A DNA stretch of 6,599 bases from Ktedonobacterales bacterium (GCA_025450405.1 JANWHL010000032.1:1-6599), one strand, 5' to 3'; counted from the first letter of the stretch, positions 1-6,350 are shown. The notes: generated from the letters alone by a model not told the origin. Numbers and translations are program-made.

Positions 1-90
1 AGCCGCGTCCTCCAGAGCGCCTCCTCGCTTCATCACCGCGCACGCCTTCAGCTCGAACTCGCGCGTGCTCCCTGTGGCCCGCGTGTCCAT
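1..90 (-). CDS. Start of an unrecognised protein, cut by the left edge (29-30 residues visible)
   Basis: The frame starts at an ATG at 88-90 and stays open to the window edge. Most codons end in G or C, as in the two confident genes. The visible residues begin MDTRATGSTREFELKACAV and continue with a stretch rich in Lys, Arg, Gly and Ala (MKRGGALEDAA). The pattern of a charged first helix followed by 'GGALEDAA' resembles the start of helix-turn-helix proteins, including transposase OrfA-type regulators, but too little is visible to name a family. There is no clear Shine-Dalgarno sequence before this ATG, so the start is uncertain; a GTG-ATG pair inside the frame is an alternative. It runs divergently from the GmrSD-like gene, 366 bases away. 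The competing frames here look less like protein. Confidence 0.4.
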   Translation of the reverse strand, partial: MDTRATGSTREFELKACAVMKRGGALEDAA

Positions 91-137
91 CGTCGGCGGA
101 GTTGTGTGCTTGGCGGGAGCGAGGCGCCACGGGCGTG

Positions 138-171
138 CGGATCCTGCGGCGAGCATGCGGCATTGAATTCC
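138..171 (+). repeat. Dispersed repeat, copy A (diverged)
   Basis: This stretch matches 2698-2732 in the same orientation at about 29 of 34 aligned bases with one single-base gap. The shared core is GGCG(A/G)GCATGCGG(C/A)ATTGAA. In this copy the hairpin that copy B can form is lost, because the right arm differs, so this looks like the older or decayed member. The same sequence read on the minus strand gives similar short peptides at both places (FNAACSPQDP here, FNSACPPKDP in copy B), which reflects shared repeat DNA and not a gene. Confidence 0.6.
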
Positions 172-292
172 AGGCGCGGCCATAGGGAGATCACCGAATG
201 GCCCGACGGATGGTGGGTCGTCCTTGGCGGTCGGGCGTCCAACAGTGTGAATCGGCAGGCAGAGGTCGATATACTTTCAGCCAAACGCGCGC

Positions 293-321
293 TTGACCGC
301 CGCCTGTTGGCCTGCTACGAT
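293..321 (+). promoter_or_regulatory. Sigma-70-type promoter for the GmrSD-like gene
   Basis: TTGACC at 293-298 matches five of six bases of the -35 consensus. It is followed by a 17-bp spacer and TACGAT at 316-321 (four of six of the -10 consensus), preceded by TG one base upstream, the extended -10 arrangement. Predicted transcription would start near 328 and run into the gene at 457. No operator-like palindrome overlaps it, so expression may be constitutive; that is inference. Confidence 0.55.
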
Positions 322-440
322 ACGGGCACTTTGGGGGGGCGGGAGCGCACCGCGGCAACCCAGCGACCACTCCCAACGACCGACGCCAGCGGACGGCACG
401 CGTGGATGCGGTGCCCCGCGGTCTTTGGCCTGACGATCTG

Positions 441-446
441 AAGGAT
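441..446 (+). promoter_or_regulatory. Ribosome binding site of the GmrSD-like gene
   Basis: AAGGAT lies 10 bases before the ATG at 457. It supports that ATG as the start; the residues that follow reach the family's first conserved motif at the expected distance. Confidence 0.6.
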
Positions 447-456
447 AGGCGGTCCC

Positions 457-2151
457 ATGAGCCGGGTGGAGATCAAAGGGGAGCAGCACAGTGTCGCCGA
501 GGTGTTCAGCGAACGCTATGCGTTTGTGGTGCCGCCCTATCAGCGGCCGTACGCGTGGACCACGGAGCACGCGGGTGAATTGCTCGAGGATCTCATCACC
601 GCGCTCGGCGAAGGTGATGAGCCGATCGACGACCTGAATCCCTACTTTCTGGGCAGCATCGTGCTGGTCAAGGGCACGCGACCAGAGGCCCAGATCGTCG
701 ATGGGCAGCAGCGGCTGATCACGCTGACCATTCTGCTGGCGGTGCTGCGGTCGCTGATTCCGGGTGAGATGAGCGCGGGCATCACGCGAAGGCTCTATGA
801 ACCCGCCGATCCGCTGAACAACGTCCCCGCGCGCTATCGGGTACGGCCCAAGGAGCGCGATGCCGACTTCTTCCAGACGTACATCCAGAATGAGGACGGC
901 CTGCGGCGCCTGCGGGGGCAGGTCCACAACCACCTGTCGGGCAGCCAGCGCAATATGCGCGAGAACGCGGCTCTCTACCTGCGCGAGACCGCGCAACTAT
1001 CGGAGCCGCGGCGTGTCCGACTGGCGCAATTCGTCGTCCAGCGCTGCCTGATGATCGCCGTCGCCACTCCGGACCTGGAGTCGGCCTATCGCATCTTCAC
1101 GGTGCTCAATGACCGGGGGCTGGACCTCACGACGGCCGACCTCCTCAAGGCCGAGATCATCGGCCATATACCGCCTCAAGAACAAGCGGAGTATGTGGCC
1201 CGTTGGGAACAGACGGAGGAATCGCTCGGGGCCAAGGGCTTCAACGACCTGCTGGCGGATATTCGCGCGATCCACAAGCGCTATTATCAGCGGAATAGCA
1301 TCCTGGACGACATCCGGACAGCGGTGTTGGAGCCCCTTGGGGACGCGCGCCGGGTGGTGGACGACGTCATCGTGCCGTTTGGAGCCGCGTCGTATACGAT
1401 CCGCAACGCCGTCTACGAGCACGCGAACGTGGAGGCGGCGATCACGGTCAACAGCATGTTGCGCTGGCTGGACAAGATCGACAATGCCGACTGGATACCG
1501 CCGGCCCTGCTCTACCTCTCGCGGTACCCAGACCAGCCCGACCGGCTGGCGCGCTTCTTCACCGAGCTGGAACGGCTCGCGGCCTCGCTGATGATCCGCC
1601 GGCAGTACGCCAATAAGCGTGAAACGCGGTATCAGCACTTGCTGGTGGCCATCGAGCGCGGAGAGGACCTCAGCAAGCCAGACTCGCCCATTCAGCTGAC
1701 GCCCGAGGAGCGGGAGGCGACGCTGGCCGCTATGAGCGGTGACCTGTATCTCATGCCCGTGTCGCCGCGCAATTACGCGCTCTGGCGGCTCGACAACCTC
1801 CTGGCCGGGGCCGGCGCGACCTACGACCGGCGGCAGATGACGGTGGAGCACGTGCTGCCGCGCAATCCCAGCGTGGGGAGCCAATGGCTGCAGTGGTTTC
1901 CGACCACCGAGGTCCGCGCCCAGTACGCCAATCGGCTGGGAAACCTGGTGCTGCTGTCACGATCCAAGAACGCGCAGGCCTCCAATTATGACTTCGAGAC
2001 GAAGAAGCGGAAATACTTCGGCGCGCGGGGCGGGATTTCGCCGTTTGCGCTCACCACGCAGGTGCTCCAGGAGTCGGTGTGGACGCCTGACGTGGTGCAG
2101 CGGCGGCAGGACCAGCTCGTCGCACGCCTGAAGGAACTCTGGCGGCTGTAG
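457..2151 (+). CDS. GmrSD-like modification-dependent endonuclease (DUF262-DUF1524/HNH)
   Basis: A complete 564-residue protein. The N-terminal DUF262 domain (about residues 8-240), a ParB/sulfiredoxin-like fold, has the signature PPYQRPYAW (26-34), YFLGSIVL (63-70), the nucleotide-handling motif DGQQR (82-86) within IVDGQQRLITLT, and FTVLNDRGLDLTTADLLK (214-231). A helical middle follows. The C-terminal DUF1524 HNH nuclease domain has VEHVLPR (463-469, with His465 the likely catalytic base), RLGNLVLL (493-500, Asn496) and KNAQASNYDF (504-513), ending in the family's K...Y pattern (Lys519, Tyr520). In the family (GmrSD, BrxU, SspE), DUF262 binds and hydrolyses nucleotide and senses modified or phosphorothioated DNA, and the HNH domain cuts it. 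GmrSD targets glucosylated hydroxymethylcytosine phage DNA; which modification this protein senses cannot be read from sequence. All key motifs are intact, so it is probably active and cytoplasmic. It has its own promoter and ribosome site. No modification genes (BREX, ssp) are in view, which favours a stand-alone type IV role over a modification-guided system. Confidence 0.9.
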   Translation: MSRVEIKGEQHSVAEVFSERYAFVVPPYQRPYAWTTEHAGELLEDLITALGEGDEPIDDLNPYFLGSIVLVKGTRPEAQIVDGQQRLITLTILLAVLRSLIPGEMSAGITRRLYEPADPLNNVPARYRVRPKERDADFFQTYIQNEDGLRRLRGQVHNHLSGSQRNMRENAALYLRETAQLSEPRRVRLAQFVVQRCLMIAVATPDLESAYRIFTVLNDRGLDLTTADLLKAEIIGHIPPQEQAEYVARWEQTEESLGAKGFNDLLADIRAIHKRYYQRNSILDDIRTAVLEPLGDARRVVDDVIVPFGAASYTIRNAVYEHANVEAAITVNSMLRWLDKIDNADWIPPALLYLSRYPDQPDRLARFFTELERLAASLMIRRQYANKRETRYQHLLVAIERGEDLSKPDSPIQLTPEEREATLAAMSGDLYLMPVSPRNYALWRLDNLLAGAGATYDRRQMTVEHVLPRNPSVGSQWLQWFPTTEVRAQYANRLGNLVLLSRSKNAQASNYDFETKKRKYFGARGGISPFALTTQVLQESVWTPDVVQRRQDQLVARLKELWRL

Positions 2152-2167
2152 CCGCGCGGACGGCGGT

Positions 2168-2221
2168 CATCGCGGCGGGCACGAGCACGCAGGCATCAAG
2201 GACGGCACCAAACGCGGACAA
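2168..2221 (-). pseudogene. Remnant: N-terminus of a PIN_3 (VapC-type) toxin
   Basis: Read on the minus strand from a TTG at 2219-2221, the frame gives LSAFGAVLDACVLVPAAM. This closely fits the opening of PIN_3 family RNase toxins, which typically start MS(A/G)F.AVLDACVLYPA. The first catalytic aspartate of the PIN fold is the Asp codon at 2195-2197. A sensible ribosome site (AAAGGTGG, about 2229-2236 on the minus strand) lies 7-8 bases before the TTG, supporting this start. After 'VPA' the family pattern is lost: the frame continues as Ala/Val/Arg-rich sequence and enters the antisense of the GmrSD-like gene's 3' end. The remaining PIN acidic residues are missing, so no active toxin can be made. 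Only about 18 residues match, so the call rests on one strong motif. It sits just downstream of the antitoxin remnant at 2370-2528, the usual order. Confidence 0.55.
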
Positions 2222-2286
2222 CGGGCACCACCTTTCCGCACTTCGCCCCACCCTTGATCCTGATTCGCGTTCCTAATTGGGTGCGC

Positions 2287-2334
2287 GGACGCCCATCGAT
2301 CGTCAGCGGCGATGGCAGCCCGGTCGCCCCTACG
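2287..2334. repeat. Degenerate GGACGCCC / GTCGCCCCTAC repeat
   Basis: GGACGCCC at 2287-2294 and CGGTCGCCCCTAC at 2321-2333 resemble the hairpin repeat at 2770-2792; the 13-base segment matches CGGACGCCCCTAC there at 12 of 13 positions. It lies in the 148-base gap between the toxin start and the antitoxin stop, where such operons normally have almost no spacer. It therefore looks like repeat DNA that entered the operon. Confidence 0.4.
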
Positions 2335-2369
2335 CCAGAGAGCCTGTCGACGCCTTCCCCGGTCACCTG

Positions 2370-2528
2370 TTATCCTTCGTGGTGTGCCACCTCTGAGTTA
2401 TAGAGACCCATGTCCTGGCTCATCTGTGTGAGCTCGGCCAGTCCGCGGCGGCGCTCCGCGTCGCGCTGTCGCTTGTACGCTATTACATCGGCGCGCCGGG
2501 CATGACGGTAAGGTTCGAGCTTTCGCTC
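2370..2528 (-). pseudogene. Remnant: C-terminus of an excisionase-type HTH antitoxin
   Basis: The minus-strand frame ending at a TAA (2370-2372) reads about 52 residues. It includes RRADVIAYKRQRDAERR, then a helix ending LTQMSQDMGLYNSE, then VAHHEG. This pattern (DV.AY..RRDAER...L.EL..LS.E.GLYD) is the C-terminal tail of HTH_17/excisionase-family antitoxins that pair with PIN_3 toxins. The charged helix normally wraps the toxin. The N-terminal HTH is absent. Upstream the frame runs into a perfect hairpin (2529-2545) and then a stop near 2571, with no usable start codon in between. The sequence just inside the hairpin (ERKLEPYRHARRAD) looks like a deleted version of the usual segment between the HTH and the tail. 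The truncation point coincides with a repeat element, which suggests the repeat took part in the break. Family assignment is from remembered patterns. Confidence 0.55.
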
Positions 2529-2545
2529 GGCGTCCGGTGGACGCC
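2529..2545. repeat. GGCGTCC hairpin repeat
   Basis: GGCGTCC-GGT-GGACGCC is a perfect 7-bp inverted repeat with a 3-base loop. It belongs to the same family as the repeat at 2754-2788 and marks the edge of the antitoxin remnant. Next to it, 2516-2529 forms a 5-bp stem whose minus-strand loop is GAAA, a GNRA tetraloop. Confidence 0.6.
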
Positions 2546-2697
2546 CAGCGCCACCTATTCGGAGGCTTCATCTTGTTCAGGTGTGCGGTGCGCTCGCGGC
2601 GCGGGGGACGTGGACGCCGCAAGGAGAGCAACATGTCGCCCGCGGGCGCGCAACCGGATCGGGGCGAGGCACGCGGAGGATCGCGGCCAAGACTGGC

Positions 2698-2737
2698 CGG
2701 ATCTTTTGGCGGGCATGCGGAATTGAAGTTCCGCGTG
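2698..2737 (+). repeat. Dispersed repeat, copy B, with hairpin
   Basis: The segment 2698-2732 matches 138-171 (see that entry). Here the right half is a good hairpin: CATGCGGAA (2714-2722) pairs with TTCCGCGTG (2729-2737) around the loop TTGAAG. The 9-bp stem contains one G-T pair. No T-run follows, so it is a repeat hairpin and not a typical terminator. Confidence 0.6.
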
Positions 2738-2753
2738 TAATCATGGAGGCGAC

Positions 2754-2788
2754 GGGCGTCCACCGGGCCGGGCGTCCACCGGACGCCC
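2754..2788. repeat. Tandem GGGCGTCCACCGG with 8-bp hairpin
   Basis: GGGCGTCCACCGG occurs at 2754-2766 and again at 2770-2782. The second copy is also the left half of a perfect inverted repeat: GGGCGTCC (2770-2777), loop ACC, GGACGCCC (2781-2788), followed by CTAC. A worn relative, GGCGTCCACGGGGCGCCCC, follows at 2824-2842. Short elements of this type, ending in GCCCCTAC, are scattered between genes in some Chloroflexota as far as I recall. Confidence 0.65.
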
Positions 2789-2889
2789 CTACAAAGCGGG
2801 GGGCGTCGCGGTTTTCGGGCCTGGCGTCCACGGGGCGCCCCGACGATGAGCGACCGATCATCCGAAGCCGGGATGCGCGCCGTTTCCCC

Positions 2890-2905
2890 AGCCTGGATCC
2901 AGGCT
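2890..2905. repeat. 16-bp perfect palindrome
   Basis: AGCCTGGATCCAGGCT equals its own reverse complement over all 16 bases. It is near no promoter I can identify, so an operator role is unsupported. It may be repeat debris. Confidence 0.5.
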
Positions 2906-2956
2906 CCCGCCCGTGACATGGAGCCAGTGGGCGTCAAAGCCGTCGCACGTCTGGCT

Positions 2957-3015
2957 CCCCTCTCCTTGCTAGGAGAGGGGCCGGGGTCCCCCACTGGGGG
3001 TTGGGGGTGAGGACC
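2957..3015 (+). repeat. Left inverted-repeat element flanking the tricorn gene
   Basis: The element begins with a perfect 10-bp hairpin: CCCCTCTCCT (2957-2966), loop TGCT, AGGAGAGGGG (2971-2980). It continues with GGGGTCCCCCACTGGGGG (2983-3000) and ends in GGGGGTGAGGACC (3003-3015). The 33 bases 2983-3015 match 6351-6383 in inverted orientation with a single difference. It ends 6 bases beyond the tricorn stop codon. The two GC-rich stems could stop tricorn transcription, but no T-run follows the stem on the minus strand, so intrinsic termination is not shown. It is the kind of dispersed repeat that often yields spurious peptides such as GSPTGGWG. Confidence 0.75.
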
Positions 3016-3021
3016 GCGTCC

Positions 3022-6000
3022 CTACCCCAGCGCCGGCCGGCCACGGTGTGGGTGCGGGCCAGGGGTCGGGGGGGCGCTGGGATGCTCGGCCACCAGGCGC
3101 GTGGCCTCGGAGATCGCGCGCTCCAGCTGCGGGTCCACGCCGCGGACGTAGTCCTGCGGGGTGTACTCCACCTCGATGGTCGGGTCGGTGCCGTAGTTCT
3201 CCACCCCCCAACCGACGTCGCTGAACCAGAAGCTGAACTCCGGCTGGGTGGTGAAGGTGCCGTCGGCCAGCGGCATGTAGGGGTTGATGCCGATGACACC
3301 GCCCCACGTGCGCTTGCCGATCAGCGGACCGAGGTTCAGCATCTTGAACGCGTGGCTGAAGATGTCGCCGTCGGAGCCGGCGTTCTCGTCGGTGATCGCC
3401 ACCAGCGGGCCGCGCGGAGACTCGCCGATATACGCCTGCGGCGGACCCCAGCGCTGGAAGTCGTAGCCCAGCCGCCGGCGCGCCAGCTTCTCCAGGATCA
3501 GCCCCGAGACGCTGCCGCCGCCGTTGGAGCGCACGTCCACGATCAGGCCCGCGTGGTCGTACTCCACCAGGTAGCCGCGGTGGAACTCGGCGAAGCCGCC
3601 CGAGCCCATATCGGGGATGTGGACGTAGCCAACCTTGCCACCGGTGGCCTCGTGGACGTGGCGGCGGTTGGCCTCCACCCAATCGCGGTAGCGCACGTCG
3701 GCCTCGTCGCGGTGCTCGTCGCCAAGCGCGCGCACGGTAACGGTGCGCGGGTCGCCACCCTCCGCCGGCTGGATGGTCACGGCCACCTCCACGCCGGCTT
3801 TGTTGACCAGCAACTGGCGCGGGCCGCGTTCGGCGGTCACACGCTGGCCGTCGATGGCCACCACCGCGTCGCCGACCGCCACATCCACGCCGGGGGCCAG
3901 CAGTGGCGAGGTGGCGCTCGTGTCCCACGGGTCGCCGCGCAGAATGCGGCCGATGCGATACGTGCCGCTCGCGGCGTCGAGGCGCCAGTCCACGCCGAGC
4001 GTGCCCTGGCGATACTGTGGCCGCGCGCGGTAGTCGCCGCCCATCTCATAGGCGTGGGAGGAGCCAAGCTCGCCCTGCATCTCCCAGATCAGATCCGAGA
4101 GCTCGCCGCGCGAGCTGATGCGATCCACCAGCGGCGAGTAGCGGGCAAAGACGCCGTTCCAGTCCACGCCGCCCATGTCGGCCACCCAGAACTGCTCGCG
4201 CTGCAGGCGCCAGGTCTCGCCGAGCATCTGGCGCCACTCGGCGTCGGGATGGATGGAGACCTTGACGCGGTCAAGGTCCAGCCAGCCGGTGCCGCGGCCG
4301 GCCTTGTCGCGCTCGCCCGGCGACGCGTCCTCGTCCTGGGGCTTCTCGCCGGCCTTGATCACCCGCAGGCGCTCGCCGGAGCGGTAGATCAGCGTCTTGC
4401 CGTCGGGGGTGATGGCGAAGTCGGTGATGGCGTCGGCCAGGTGCTCCTGCTTGCGCTTGTCGAAGTCGTAGAACTCCAGGCTGGCCTTGGCCTCCGGCGC
4501 GATGCTGGCCCAGCTCTGGTAGCGCGTGCCCTCGATGGGGTAGGTGGTGTACACGGCGCCCTTCGGGGTCCCCTGAACGCGGCCGTAGAGCCCTTCGGCG
4601 ACCGGGAAGGCGACCGCGCGCAGGGTGATGCCCTCCAACTGGATCTCAACGGGCTTGGGCGCCCCGTTCTCCTCCGCCTTCCCGTCCTTCCCGTGCTCCT
4701 TGTCCTCGCCACTTTTCTCGTCGGCCTTGGGCGCGGGCTCCAGCGGCGACGGCTCGGGCATGAAGGGCGAACGGAGATCCTGGCGCAGGGTGATCAGATA
4801 GGGACGCATGCCGCGCGGGAAGCCCATCTCGAAATGCAGGTTGTCCTGGACTGGATCGAAGTCGCGCGTCCCAAGGAAGTAGAGGTAGCGGCCAGCGGGA
4901 TCGAAGGCGGGGCTGGTGTCGTGGAGCACGGGATCGGTGACCTGGTGGGTCGCGCCGTCGGCGATCTGGCACACCTTGATGGCCGTCTGCCGCTCGTTGA
5001 GGCCGAAGCCGTAGGCGAGCCATTGGCCGTCGGGCGACCACGCGATGCCGGCGATGCGGCGGGTAGCGCTGCGGTCGAGGACGCGCAGAGTACCCGCCGC
5101 CAGGTCCGCCAGCAGCAGCTCGTTGCGGTGGTTGGCCAGGGCCACGAGATCTCCGGCCGGCGACGTCTTGAGTTCCACGACATTGCCGATGTCCAGGTCG
5201 TAGACACGCGGCTCGGCGGCGCCGTCGGCGCGGAAGACGACGAGCCGCGGCTCGGCGCCGTCGTCGGCGATGCCGGCCAGGCGCGCTCCGTCGTGGAGGT
5301 AGGTGAGCAGGCGATACCGGACGCCATCGGGCGCGCCGTGCTGGAGGACGCCGCCCTCCCAGTTGCCCAGGCTGAAGGCCTTGCCGCGGGTGGTCAGCGC
5401 GACGGAGTGGCCCCTGGGATGGAGCCGCCAGCTATCCAGGAAACGCGCGGCGGGGGCGAAGCGGCGGGCGCGCTGGCTGCGCGAGCCGGGGAGCTGGACC
5501 GCGACGCGGGCGGATTCGGTGGCGTTGGGGTCGAGGAGGAAGAGGTCGCCGCCGGCGTGATAGACGAGACGATGTCCGTCGGTGGCGAGACCACGGGCGT
5601 AGAAGTCGTCGTGGCGGGTGTGGCGGCGCAGGTCCTCGCCGGTGGCCAGGCACGAATAGACGTGGCCCAGGCCCTCATGGTCGGAGATGAAGTAGACGCG
5701 ATCGCCGACCCAGCAGGGGCAGGTGACATTGCCGCCGAGATCGGTGAGGCGGTGGAACTCACCCGCGCCAGTGGGATCGATCCAGAGGAAGCCCGCCGTG
5801 CCACCACGATAGCGCTTCCAGCGCGCGGGCTCGGCGGTGTGGCGGCCGACGACGATAGCGCCGCTGGGGCCATAGGCGATTGAGTGGGCCATGCCGAAGG
5901 GGAGCATGGTGGGCTCGCCGCCGGTGGGGGCGATGGCGAAGATGGTCTGCCAGCGGCGCATGCCCTGCTCGGCATTGCTGGAGTAGAGGATGGCGGAGCC

Positions 6001-6324
6001 GTCGGGGCGCCAGCCGACCACACGCGTGTTGGCGCCATGATACGTGAGACGCCGGGCCTCGCCGCCCGCGGCGGGCATGACGTAGACCTCGGCGGGGCCC
6101 TCGGTGCGGCCGGTGAAAGCGATCAGCGACCCATCGGGCGCAAACCGGGGGTCGCTGGCATCCGCGACGTCCGCGGTCAGGCGCTCGGCGCGCCCGCCGG
6201 CGGCGGGGACGCGCCAGAGGTCGTCCTCCGCCGCGAAGACGATCTGGTCGTCGTGGATGGTGGGGAAGCGGATATAGCCAAAGTGCTGCTGGGCGCCGGC
6301 CATCTGTGCCCGTTCGTCAGCCAT
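3022..6324 (-). CDS. Tricorn protease homologue (family S41B), complete
   Basis: The 1100-residue protein is close to the 1071 of Thermoplasma acidophilum tricorn, a cytoplasmic hexameric peptidase that cuts peptides released by the proteasome or other proteases. Order: six-bladed beta-propeller (about 15-315) with WKRYRGGTAGFLW (169-181) and FISDHEGLGHVYS (212-224); seven-bladed propeller (about 320-690) interrupted by a Lys/Glu/Asp/Pro-rich linker (about 529-559); C1 helical domain; PDZ (about 776-853); C2 catalytic domain with NGGG (934-937), AGSDGD and VENYG. Visible active-site residues: Ser756-His757 (GSSHAYE), nucleophile Ser984, Glu1042, oxyanion Gly937 and Asp985, and Asp955 for basic P1 side chains. 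From recalled T. acidophilum numbering, offsets are a constant 19 for the C2 residues and 11 for the Ser-His pair. No signal peptide is seen. The ATG at 6322-6324 was chosen because the longer frame would translate repeat DNA as Gly/Trp/Pro peptide, and AGGGA lies just before it, though only 3 bases away. Met8 (6301-6303) is the alternative. No F1-F3 aminopeptidase partner genes are in view. Confidence 0.93.
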   Translation of the reverse strand: MADERAQMAGAQQHFGYIRFPTIHDDQIVFAAEDDLWRVPAAGGRAERLTADVADASDPRFAPDGSLIAFTGRTEGPAEVYVMPAAGGEARRLTYHGANTRVVGWRPDGSAILYSSNAEQGMRRWQTIFAIAPTGGEPTMLPFGMAHSIAYGPSGAIVVGRHTAEPARWKRYRGGTAGFLWIDPTGAGEFHRLTDLGGNVTCPCWVGDRVYFISDHEGLGHVYSCLATGEDLRRHTRHDDFYARGLATDGHRLVYHAGGDLFLLDPNATESARVAVQLPGSRSQRARRFAPAARFLDSWRLHPRGHSVALTTRGKAFSLGNWEGGVLQHGAPDGVRYRLLTYLHDGARLAGIADDGAEPRLVVFRADGAAEPRVYDLDIGNVVELKTSPAGDLVALANHRNELLLADLAAGTLRVLDRSATRRIAGIAWSPDGQWLAYGFGLNERQTAIKVCQIADGATHQVTDPVLHDTSPAFDPAGRYLYFLGTRDFDPVQDNLHFEMGFPRGMRPYLITLRQDLRSPFMPEPSPLEPAPKADEKSGEDKEHGKDGKAEENGAPKPVEIQLEGITLRAVAFPVAEGLYGRVQGTPKGAVYTTYPIEGTRYQSWASIAPEAKASLEFYDFDKRKQEHLADAITDFAITPDGKTLIYRSGERLRVIKAGEKPQDEDASPGERDKAGRGTGWLDLDRVKVSIHPDAEWRQMLGETWRLQREQFWVADMGGVDWNGVFARYSPLVDRISSRGELSDLIWEMQGELGSSHAYEMGGDYRARPQYRQGTLGVDWRLDAASGTYRIGRILRGDPWDTSATSPLLAPGVDVAVGDAVVAIDGQRVTAERGPRQLLVNKAGVEVAVTIQPAEGGDPRTVTVRALGDEHRDEADVRYRDWVEANRRHVHEATGGKVGYVHIPDMGSGGFAEFHRGYLVEYDHAGLIVDVRSNGGGSVSGLILEKLARRRLGYDFQRWGPPQAYIGESPRGPLVAITDENAGSDGDIFSHAFKMLNLGPLIGKRTWGGVIGINPYMPLADGTFTTQPEFSFWFSDVGWGVENYGTDPTIEVEYTPQDYVRGVDPQLERAISEATRLVAEHPSAPPTPGPHPHRGRPALG

Positions 6325-6350
6325 CTGTCCCTGCTCTCTAGTGATCAAGA

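Larger units (their letters stand above)
91..456. other. Intergenic region between divergent genes
   Basis: I see no convincing gene in these 366 bases. The frames that are open here have compositions typical of GC-rich shadow translation and cross repeat sequence. The region holds one diverged copy of a dispersed repeat (138-171), an isolated GGGCGTCC motif (233-240) related to the hairpins downstream of the next gene, a TATACT hexamer (270-275) without a good -35 partner, and a convincing sigma-70-type promoter (293-321). Transcription from that promoter would give the GmrSD-like mRNA a leader of roughly 125-130 bases with no recognised riboswitch. Confidence 0.6.
2546..2956. other. Intergenic repeat field, no gene seen
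   Basis: Several frames are open here in both directions, but they cross repeat sequence, are rich in Arg, Pro and Ala, and show no family motif; I regard them as chance. The stretch holds repeat copy B with its hairpin (2698-2737), a tandem and inverted GGGCGTCC element (2754-2788), a degraded relative of it (2824-2842) and a 16-bp perfect palindrome (2890-2905). It lies between the 3' ends of the two main genes, which converge on it, so it may also take read-through from both sides. Confidence 0.6.

Noticed and set aside
270..275. TATACT as a -10 box for the GmrSD-like gene
   Set aside because: It matches the -10 consensus well, but no reasonable -35 sits 16-19 bases upstream; the pair at 293-321 has better spacing and an extended -10.
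106..441. A 111-residue plus-strand frame upstream of the GmrSD-like gene
   Set aside because: It runs through the dispersed repeat and the promoter, has no motif, and its start has no ribosome site; it looks like chance.
2142..2155. Inverted repeat across the GmrSD-like stop codon as a terminator
   Set aside because: The stem is only 5-6 bp with almost no loop and no T-run follows, so termination there is not supported.
2511..2519. GGTTCGAGC resembling a tRNA T-loop
   Set aside because: No acceptor, D or anticodon stem can be built around it; it belongs to a short hairpin beside the antitoxin remnant.
2398..2994. A 198-residue minus-strand frame in the convergent gap
   Set aside because: It is built from repeat DNA (including the hairpins and the CCCCTCTCC element) and overlaps the better-supported antitoxin remnant in another frame.
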